Shown here one piece after another: positions 6,975 through 12,973 of a DNA stretch of 12,973 bases. The position numbers and the translations under genes were made by a program. The notes under the pieces are model-generated. The model was not told the origin of the DNA, did not search any database, and was given only the letters and a program-made list of their open reading frames with translations. The stretch is from Desulfobacteraceae bacterium (GTDB lineage Bacteria; Desulfobacterota; DSM-4660; Desulfatiglandales; Desulfatiglandaceae). The stretch's first letter is position 1, and the number at the start of each line of letters is the position of its first letter. The stretch is from assembly GCA_030642205.1 (NCBI GenBank), contig DAOWOF010000042.1, positions 1 to 12,973 on the forward strand, in the 5' to 3' direction.

Positions 6975-8267
6975 ATGGCAATGGAAACAATAAATTTAAG
7001 TGACTTGAAAGGTGAATTCAGGACAAAGGTTAATACACTGTTAGAGGGAAGCAACCTGAACCTTTGTCTCACCTGCGGTGCCTGTGCAGGCGGTTGTCCT
7101 GCAACCGGCCTTGAAAATATGGACCCGAGAAAATTTGTAAGGATGATAGTTCTTGGTCTTGACGAAGAAGTAACTACCACCCCCTGGGTATGGATGTGCA
7201 GTATGTGCCAACGTTGTATCTATGCCTGTCCCATGAATGTTGATATTCCACAAATGATCGGCCTGGCTAGGCAGGCCTGGCCTCGCGAAAAGCGGCCTAA
7301 GGGGATTCTAGGTTCATGCGATATGGCCTTGAGAAATGATTCATGCAGTGCCATGGGTGCAGCTCCCGAGGATTTTCAATTTGTCGTGGAAGATATATTG
7401 GAAGAGGTGCAAGAAGATCAGGAAGGATGGGACAAGCTTCAGGCACCCGTTAACAAACAAGGTGCATACTTTCTCCTCAACCAGAACTCCAGGGAACCTG
7501 TGACAGAACCCGATGAGATGATCCCGCTCTGGAAAATTTTGAATCTTGTGGAAGCAGACTGGACATATAGCACAAAGGGATGGGCAGCAGAGAATTACTG
7601 CATGTTCTTGCAGGACTGGGAGGCTTGGGAGCACATTACCAGAGTCAAGGCCAAGGCCGTAGAGGATTTGGGGTGCAAGGTCTGGCTCAACACTGAATGA
7701 GGCCACGAATTCTTTGCATTCCGGGCCGGACTGCAAAAATTCAATATTTCTCACAATTTCGAGCTTAAGAGTATCATCCAGTATTATGCCCAATGGATAA
7801 AAGAAGGAAAGCTCAAGGTAAATGCCGACTGGAACAAGGATTTAAAAGTGAAATTTACTGTGCAGGATCCCTGCCAACTAGTCAGAAAAAGTTTGGGTGA
7901 TCCAGTGGCAGATGATCTTCGATTTGTAGTGAAAACGGTCGTTGGGGAAGAAAACTTTATAGACATGACTCCTAACAAATCCAACAATTATTGCTGCGGC
8001 GGAGGCGGAGGATATCTACAGTCAGGATATCCTGATGCACGGCACCAATATGGCACTGTGAAATTGAACCAGATTTTGGATACAGGGGCCGACTATTGCA
8101 TTACCCCTTGTCACAATTGTCACGCCCAGATTCATGATCTTGCAGAGCATTTTGAAGCTCCTTATTATACTGTTCATCTCTGGACCATTATTTGCCTTTC
8201 TATGGGTATCCTTGGTGAAAATGAACGCGAATATCTTGGACCCGACCTGGCAGAACTTGGGCTATAA
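6975..8267 (+). CDS. Selenocysteine-containing HdrD/DsrK-like Fe-S oxidoreductase
   Basis: This is one 430-residue protein if the in-frame TGA at 7698-7700 is read as selenocysteine (residue 242). The N-terminal part has two [4Fe-4S] ferredoxin motifs, CLTCGACAGGCP and CSMCQRCIYACP, as in HdrC. The C-terminal part has one CCG domain: the Cys of VQDPC, 39 residues, then CC in NYCCGGGGGY, 37 residues, then CHNC. This fits the HdrB/HdrD/DsrK pattern that binds a noncubane [4Fe-4S] cluster. The recoded residue sits in the motif E-x-G-H, which carries Cys in relatives I recall. The frame is unchanged across the TGA and there are no other lesions. ATG 6975 is chosen because GGAGG (6962-6966) lies 8 nt upstream. 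No membrane segment is seen, so the protein is cytoplasmic. No HdrA, DsrM or other partner lies next to it, so its electron donor and acceptor are unknown. The alternative is a nonsense pseudogene, which the SECIS-like hairpin makes less likely. Confidence 0.82.
7701..7742 (+). promoter_or_regulatory. Putative bacterial SECIS element (bSECIS)
   Basis: Immediately after the TGA, 7707-7718 and 7732-7742 pair as GAATT with AATTC and TTTGCA with TGCAAA, with a single bulged C at 7712. The tip can pair further, TCCG (7720-7723) with CGGA (7727-7730), leaving the apical loop GGC (7724-7726). The loop starts with G and begins 23 nt after the TGA. Known bacterial SECIS elements have a G among the first loop bases about 16-37 nt from the UGA. 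It would recruit SelB with selenocysteyl-tRNA. It is also coding sequence (GHEFFAFRAGLQKF). Confidence 0.75.
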
Positions 8268-8280
8268 GAAAGAGAAGAGG

Positions 8281-8298
8281 ATCAAATTTTTATTTGAT
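8281..8298 (+). terminator. AT-rich hairpin after the selenoprotein gene
   Basis: ATCAAAT, a TTTT loop and ATTTGAT form a perfect 7-bp stem 13 nt after the stop codon, followed by TTCTTTT. The layout is that of an intrinsic terminator, but the stem is AT-rich and weak. Confidence 0.4.
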
Positions 8299-8328
8299 TT
8301 CTTTTAAGTTTATTTAATAAAAAGAAAT

Positions 8329-8365
8329 TCTTGCAGATACCCATATTTTGCAGGTATCTGCAAGA
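8329..8365. terminator. 13-bp perfect inverted repeat
   Basis: The arms TCTTGCAGATACC (8329-8341) and GGTATCTGCAAGA (8353-8365) are exact complements around an 11-nt loop. A second, weaker hairpin (GAGCCTT with AAGGTTC) and a T-rich stretch follow, so it could be the stronger terminator for the gene upstream. It lies just beyond the 3' end of the second transposase relic on the other strand and could instead belong to that element. Confidence 0.45.
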
Positions 8366-8379
8366 GCCTTAAAAGGTTC

Positions 8380-8536
8380 TTGTTTTCTTGCCACTTTTCT
8401 CCTCGCTAAACTGCGTAACTGACATCGGCAGGCGTTATGTCAAATTTTCTCACCAAATCCACCATAGGCATTCCCAACTCATCTACCACAGTCTAGCATG
8501 ATGCAAGGAGATATCTGTTCGGGTTATCCTGCGCAT
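8380..8536 (-). pseudogene. Second RAYT relic: N- and C-terminal ends only
   Basis: On the - strand the ATG at 8536 opens with MRRITRTDISLHH, matching the first relic's MPRIARIDTPGLLH. The frame then breaks. From 8489 another frame reads VVDELGMPM followed by VDLVRKFDITPADVSYAV, a stop TAG (8408-8406) and RGEKWQEN. This is the helix-turn-helix-like C-terminal end I recall from Desulfobacterota RAYTs, where Gln normally stands at the stop. Almost the whole catalytic domain has been lost. The 5' flank is shared with the first relic (see 8537-8598), which supports the assignment independently of recalled sequences. Confidence 0.65.
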
Positions 8537-8598
8537 ACCAACAATATATAACCAAAAATACTTTATACCAAATTGTTTGATTATTTAAGGCCGTCCCC
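8537..8598 (-). repeat. REP-like 5' flank of the second RAYT relic
   Basis: Read on the - strand this runs GGGGACGGCCTTAAATAA, then CAATTTG, then TATAAAGTATTTTTGG to the relic's ATG. The bases before the first relic (about 6275-6339, + strand) follow the same pattern: GGGGA, CTTAAATA, TAATTTGACATAAAGTATTTTTGG, then GTTGTT. The two copies are therefore inverted with respect to each other. Confidence 0.65.
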
Positions 8599-8641
8599 TG
8601 TTTTATTTAGTGGCAACCATAAGTTTTGTGTTTGGAGAAGC

Positions 8642-8734
8642 ATGAGAATTATCAGGATTTTGAATATCAACAGGATAGGGATGTGGGTTGATGGACTTTT
8701 TACGAGTCAATCGACAGTCGCATTAAGGAGATGA
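8642..8734 (+). other. Possible 30-codon leader ORF before the topoisomerase fusion
   Basis: The ATG at 8642, with GGAG at 8634-8637, opens a 30-codon frame beginning MRIIRILNINRIGMW and ending in TGA at 8732-8734, only 6 nt before the start codon of the large gene. Its end overlaps that gene's Shine-Dalgarno AAGGAG. It may be chance, or a short peptide coupling translation into the large gene. No homology is recognised. Confidence 0.2.
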
Positions 8735-8740
8735 TCAAAT

Positions 8741-11700
8741 ATGTCCATTGCTGTTGTTGCTGAAAAACCGGCGGTTGCCCGGGATATCGCCAAAGTCCTT
8801 AAGGCAGATAAACAGGGACGGGGATATCTCCATGGTGGCGGTTACATTATAACCTGGGCTATCGGCCATCTTGTAGGTCTTGCAGAGCCTCACATAATGA
8901 ATGCCAGATGGAAGACCTGGCGCAAGGAATACCTTCCCATGCTGCCAGCAGAATGGAAACTCAGTGTCCTGAATCATACAAAGAATCAGTTTGAAATAGT
9001 TAAAAAGATTATTAACTCTCAGAAAGTAGACAGTATTATTTGCGCGACAGATGCCGGACGGGAAGGTGAATTGATATTTACCTATATATATAAAGCTGCA
9101 GGATGCAAAAAACCTGTAGATCGTTTATGGATTTCCTCTTTAACACCGGAAGCAATCTCAAACGGCTTTGGAAATTTACGGAGGGGAGAGGACTATGAAC
9201 CTCTGGCATCCGCTGCGATAGGGAGAAGCAGGGCAGACTGGCTGGTTGGCCTTAATCTCTCCCGCGCCTATAGCTTAATTCAGGGCGAAAGCCTTTCGGT
9301 TGGACGTGTTCAAACGCCAACACTTGCTATGTTGGTTGAAAGGGAGATTGCCATACAAGGATTTACGCCTCAAGACTATATTGAAGTGGAGGCCCAATTT
9401 TCACCTGCAATTAAAAATGATAAGCCTGATAATATAGAAGAAATTACATCCTATAAAGGCAAATGGTTTCAATATAAAGACAAAAATAAAAATCCATCTG
9501 CTGAATCCGCTGCTAAAAATATGCGTCTTTCAGGAGATGGAAATGATGCAGGAATGATAATAGATCGTGTCAAGACCGGTAATGCAAAGATTAAGGATTT
9601 TTCATCCAAGTTGAAGCAGACACAGCCTCCCATTTTTTATGATCTTTCGGATCTACAACGAGATGCCAATCGATTATATGGGTTTTCGGCTAAAAAGACA
9701 CTTGATCTTGCCCAAAAGCTTTATGAAGAGAAAAAATTGCTCTCCTATCCCCGCACGGACAGCCGCTATCTCACAAAAGATGTTTCCATGACGCTTGGCA
9801 AGATTGTGAATTGCATTTCAGGTCCATACAGGGAGCATTTCCCTTTTGATAAAAAGCTCCCAAAGCTTGGGAAGCGCTTTGTAAATGATGCCAAGGTAAC
9901 AGATCATCATGCAATTATTCCCACTGCAATATCTTCCATTAAAATCTCTCTTAGTCCTGATGAAGAAAAAATCTATGATCTCGTATGTCGGAGGCTCTTA
10001 TCCGCATGGCTTGATAATTTCAAGACCAGGATTACAACAGTTATTACCGAAGTATCCTCATCGATTGACAAGAGCGCAGACCCTATAAAAGATTTATTCC
10101 ACACAAAAGGCGTAATTGTGAAACAGATGGGCTGGAAGGCACTGGAAATCAGATTAAAAAACCCAGCCAAAACCAAAGAGACATCCGAAGGAATACTGCC
10201 ATCCTGTCTCGAAAAAAATCAGGAGCAAAAAGTTGTTTTAGCACAGTCCTTGAAAAAGAAAACAAGGCCCCCTGTTCGCTTTACAGACGCTACATTGCTA
10301 ACAGCCATGGAAACAGCTGGCAAGATTCTGGATGATAAAGCACTTACCGAAGCAATGAAAGAAAAGGGGCTCGGAACACCAGCGACTCGCGCGGCAATAT
10401 TTGAGACACTTATAAAACGTGAGTTAATAATGCGCAAGAGAAAGACCCTTGAGCCTACAGAAAAGGGAATCCGACTTATCAATATGGTTCATCCTGATGT
10501 GAAAAGTCCCATTATGACTGGAACCTGGGAACAAAAACTCAAACAAATCGAAAGAGGACATGGCGATCTTGATAAATTTATGCAGGAGATAGAGGCCTAT
10601 GTCTCTGATGTGGTAGGCAAGGCATTTGCTTTAAACAATAAGATCTCAGATAGGGTAAATCCACCCTCATTTTTTAATGAAGAAATCCCTGCGCCTACTG
10701 ATGAAGATTATTATATCGCGCAATCATTTTTGGATGGTCCTCAATCCTGGGCAAATGAAGACGCTTCCTTAAAAATAACAAATGAGGATAAACAGACAAA
10801 CAAGAAAAGCGTCAGATCATTAGCAGATAAGATCAGAGAGGATAAGGATCCTGACCTCCTCAAGGCCATCCTTGTTAAAATCTTTGACTTTGATTCCTTT
10901 AGACCATTTCAACAAAAGGTCTGCGAGTCAGTAGTAAAAGGAGAAGACGCGCTTCTGGTTATGCCCACAGGCGCAGGAAAATCTTTATGCTACCAGCTTC
11001 CTGGTATTGCTCGTGGAGGAACAACTCTTGTGATAAGCCCACTCATTGCGCTTATGGAAGATCAGGTAAAAAAATTAAAGGAGATTGGTCTTATAGCAGA
11101 GAGAATTCATTCGGGGCGCAGTAATTTTTTTTCACGACAGGCATGCGTTGATTATCTTGATGGAAGACTGGATTACCTCTTTATTGCACCGGAACGTCTT
11201 GGGGTTAAAGGTTTTTCTGAAATGCTGGCTACGCGAAAACCCTCCCTCATTGCTATAGATGAGGCCCATTGTATTTCACAGTGGGGACATGATTTTCGAC
11301 CTGATTACCGGTTGATGGGAGAACGTCTCCCTATCCTTCGTCCGTCACCGATTCTTGCTATGACAGCCACTGCCACGACTCTGGTTCAAGAGGATATTAT
11401 TCAATTACTGCTACATGGTCCCAAAAAATTCATACATGGCTTTCGGCGAACAAATATTGCAATTGAGGTCGTTAAACTAGCACCCGGAGAAAGGGATGAG
11501 GCTATACAGGAAATATTACGGGACCAGGCATCAAGACCAGCCATTATTTATACCTCAACCAGAAAAAAGGCAGAGGCCATGTCCAATATATTAAAGACTC
11601 ATTTTACTACAGCCGCCTATCACGCTGGGCTTATGCCAAAGATACGCAATGAAGTTCAATCAGCATTTTTATCAGGACGATTAGAAGTAATTGTCGCGAC

Positions 11701-12859
11701 TATCGCGTTTGGAATGGGAATAGATAAACCGGATATCCGAACAGTGGCGCATATGGCATTGCCCGCGAGTCTTGAAGCTTACTATCAGGAAATTGGCCGA
11801 GCGGGACGGGATGGTAAAATGTCACGAGCAATATTGTTTTACTCCTATGCTGATTGCTATATGCACTTGTTTTTTCACAAGCGAAATTATCCTGATCCTA
11901 GTCTCTTACAAGAGATTTATAATCAACTTAAAGATACAAAAGAATCTAAAGAAACTATTCGTAACCAAGTAAAAATGACCGAAGATGAATTCGCGGCAGC
12001 GCTGGAAAAATTATTGGTGCATGGCGGAGCCTTGATTGATTCGGCAGAAAATATTAAGCAAGGCCATAACCACTGGCATGATACCTATAAAGATCAAAGT
12101 TCGCACAAGCTGAATCAACTAAATGAGATAATTCGATGGGCTGAATCCTATTCCTGCCGCATGCTGCAGTTGATTCGTCATTTCGGAGACACTGAAGACA
12201 ATGAAGGGGCTTGCGGTCTCTGCGACTACTGTGCCCCAAATAATAATATTTTCTCGAAAATACGTTCACCAAATGAAAAGGAGGCAAAGATAATAAGCGC
12301 GATCATTTCCTTCTTGAAAAAGATGAATAATATTGGGACAGGGGCCCTCTATAATAAAATATGTTCTGATGGATTATTCTCCCGCACTGAATATGAGCAA
12401 CTGTTGAATGGCCTGTTCCATGTGGAATTAATTAATCTTACTGATCATTCATTTAATAAAAACGGAAAAACGATCAACTATCGAAAGGCAGCAATTACTA
12501 CTAAAGGCTATAGTTTTAAGCAATCCGAAACAGAACATATTATATTGACCGGAAAAGCGCCCGAATCAAAGAAAAAAGCAAGGTCAATTCCACGAAAAGG
12601 CAAAGATAAAAGATCCGAAATATCTTCTGCGATCGACCCGAAGATTTATGAGGTGTTAAAAGAATGGCGTCTAAAAGAGGCTAAAAAAATTGGAATTCCA
12701 GCCTTCCGAATATTTAGCAACAGGACATTAAATCAAATGGCTTCAGATCTTCCCCGTGATGAGAAGAGCCTGCTGGCAATACATGGCATCGGACCAATAT
12801 CCATAGATAAATATGGAAAACAGATTCTGGAGATTATTAGCAAGGAATCAATATCCTGA
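8741..12859 (+). CDS. DNA topoisomerase III - RecQ helicase fusion
   Basis: This is a 1372-residue protein with two complete enzymes. Residues 1 to about 630 are a type IA topoisomerase of the topoisomerase III kind: Toprim Glu8 in VVAEKPAVARDIA, the acidic motif DAGREGE (104-110), SVGRVQTPTLAMLV, the nucleophile Tyr336 in LLSYPRTDSRY, and KGLGTPATRAAIFETLI. No zinc ribbons follow. A polar linker (about 630-700) leads to RecQ: Walker A PTGAGKS (742-748), DEAH (840-843), QWGHDFRPDYR, GMGIDKPD and YYQEIGRAGRDG. Zinc-binding Cys1139, Cys1158, Cys1161 and Cys1164 follow, then a winged-helix region and an HRDC domain (about 1298-1370, ending LLAIHGIGPISIDKYG). RecQ unwinds and topoisomerase III passes single strands, together decatenating DNA and dissolving double Holliday junctions. 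TAAGGAG lies 10 nt before the ATG. The gene stands alone after the transposon relics. Confidence 0.93.
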   Translation: MSIAVVAEKPAVARDIAKVLKADKQGRGYLHGGGYIITWAIGHLVGLAEPHIMNARWKTWRKEYLPMLPAEWKLSVLNHTKNQFEIVKKIINSQKVDSIICATDAGREGELIFTYIYKAAGCKKPVDRLWISSLTPEAISNGFGNLRRGEDYEPLASAAIGRSRADWLVGLNLSRAYSLIQGESLSVGRVQTPTLAMLVEREIAIQGFTPQDYIEVEAQFSPAIKNDKPDNIEEITSYKGKWFQYKDKNKNPSAESAAKNMRLSGDGNDAGMIIDRVKTGNAKIKDFSSKLKQTQPPIFYDLSDLQRDANRLYGFSAKKTLDLAQKLYEEKKLLSYPRTDSRYLTKDVSMTLGKIVNCISGPYREHFPFDKKLPKLGKRFVNDAKVTDHHAIIPTAISSIKISLSPDEEKIYDLVCRRLLSAWLDNFKTRITTVITEVSSSIDKSADPIKDLFHTKGVIVKQMGWKALEIRLKNPAKTKETSEGILPSCLEKNQEQKVVLAQSLKKKTRPPVRFTDATLLTAMETAGKILDDKALTEAMKEKGLGTPATRAAIFETLIKRELIMRKRKTLEPTEKGIRLINMVHPDVKSPIMTGTWEQKLKQIERGHGDLDKFMQEIEAYVSDVVGKAFALNNKISDRVNPPSFFNEEIPAPTDEDYYIAQSFLDGPQSWANEDASLKITNEDKQTNKKSVRSLADKIREDKDPDLLKAILVKIFDFDSFRPFQQKVCESVVKGEDALLVMPTGAGKSLCYQLPGIARGGTTLVISPLIALMEDQVKKLKEIGLIAERIHSGRSNFFSRQACVDYLDGRLDYLFIAPERLGVKGFSEMLATRKPSLIAIDEAHCISQWGHDFRPDYRLMGERLPILRPSPILAMTATATTLVQEDIIQLLLHGPKKFIHGFRRTNIAIEVVKLAPGERDEAIQEILRDQASRPAIIYTSTRKKAEAMSNILKTHFTTAAYHAGLMPKIRNEVQSAFLSGRLEVIVATIAFGMGIDKPDIRTVAHMALPASLEAYYQEIGRAGRDGKMSRAILFYSYADCYMHLFFHKRNYPDPSLLQEIYNQLKDTKESKETIRNQVKMTEDEFAAALEKLLVHGGALIDSAENIKQGHNHWHDTYKDQSSHKLNQLNEIIRWAESYSCRMLQLIRHFGDTEDNEGACGLCDYCAPNNNIFSKIRSPNEKEAKIISAIISFLKKMNNIGTGALYNKICSDGLFSRTEYEQLLNGLFHVELINLTDHSFNKNGKTINYRKAAITTKGYSFKQSETEHIILTGKAPESKKKARSIPRKGKDKRSEISSAIDPKIYEVLKEWRLKEAKKIGIPAFRIFSNRTLNQMASDLPRDEKSLLAIHGIGPISIDKYGKQILEIISKESIS

Positions 12860-12973
12860 AACTCTACGGCAAAAAGAAAGTGAACACCCAGTGGAACTTG
12901 TTCTCTATTGTCCATAACTGATGTTACGCATGCAACTTTTGAAGTTCATTAAAACTTGCTTTCAAAGCTGCAA

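Noticed and set aside
7848..8267. A separate small gene starting with ATG at 7848.
   Set aside because: It is in the same frame as the gene upstream, the codons between the TGA and this ATG (GHEFFAFRAGLQKF onward) belong to the same protein, and no Shine-Dalgarno precedes the ATG.
8611..8630. TGGCA near 8611 as a sigma-54 -24/-12 promoter for the topoisomerase fusion.
   Set aside because: No GC element stands at the required 10-nt spacing after GG.
12934..12946. Small inverted repeat AACTT-TTG-AAGTT after the last gene as a terminator.
   Set aside because: The stem is only five AT-rich pairs, no T-tract follows, and it lies about 75 nt after the stop codon.

Overview
The window looks like chromosomal DNA from a strictly anaerobic, probably sulfate-reducing bacterium of the Desulfobacterota (deltaproteobacterial lineage). 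This is inferred from gene content: an HdrD/DsrK-like Fe-S protein that appears to contain selenocysteine, a sigma-54 regulator whose PAS domain carries a four-cysteine cluster, and REP-associated transposase (RAYT) relics of a type I associate with that group. All intact genes are on the + strand and the DNA is moderately AT-rich. No tRNA, rRNA or CRISPR array was seen.

Positions 1-4102 hold the 3' part of a Bat (aerotolerance-type) operon in the order batB (5' end outside the window), batC, batD, batE. The genes overlap or nearly touch, which suggests translational coupling. Together they encode a membrane-anchored VWA protein, periplasmic TPR proteins, a large periplasmic BatD and a TPR/SH3 membrane protein. 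The operon ends near a perfect 26-bp palindrome (4141-4166). It is followed by a small FmdB-type zinc-ribbon gene (4232-4585), a 77-nt hairpin (4620-4696), and a PAS-AAA-Fis sigma-54 activator with no receiver domain (4773-6152).

Positions 6153-6956 hold no intact gene. Translating all frames and following the frameshifts shows a decayed RAYT gene (6340-6872, + strand) bounded by REP-like inverted ends. A second, much shorter RAYT relic lies on the - strand (about 8380-8536) with a matching 5' flank. The two relics converge on the gene between them.

That gene (6975-8267) is the main find. It reads as two open frames separated by one in-frame TGA (7698-7700). The frame is unchanged across the TGA, the downstream part keeps the full cysteine set of a CCG domain, and the TGA replaces what I recall as the family's Cys in an E-C-G-H motif. 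A well-formed stem-loop with a G-starting apical loop lies 23 nt after the TGA, as expected of a bacterial SECIS element. I therefore annotate one selenoprotein rather than two genes or a pseudogene.

Positions 8741-12859 encode a 1372-residue fusion of a type IA topoisomerase (topoisomerase III) to a complete RecQ helicase with zinc-binding and HRDC domains. This is a single-chain version of the RecQ/Sgs1-Top3 partnership that dissolves recombination intermediates. The last 114 bases (12860-12973) show no gene.
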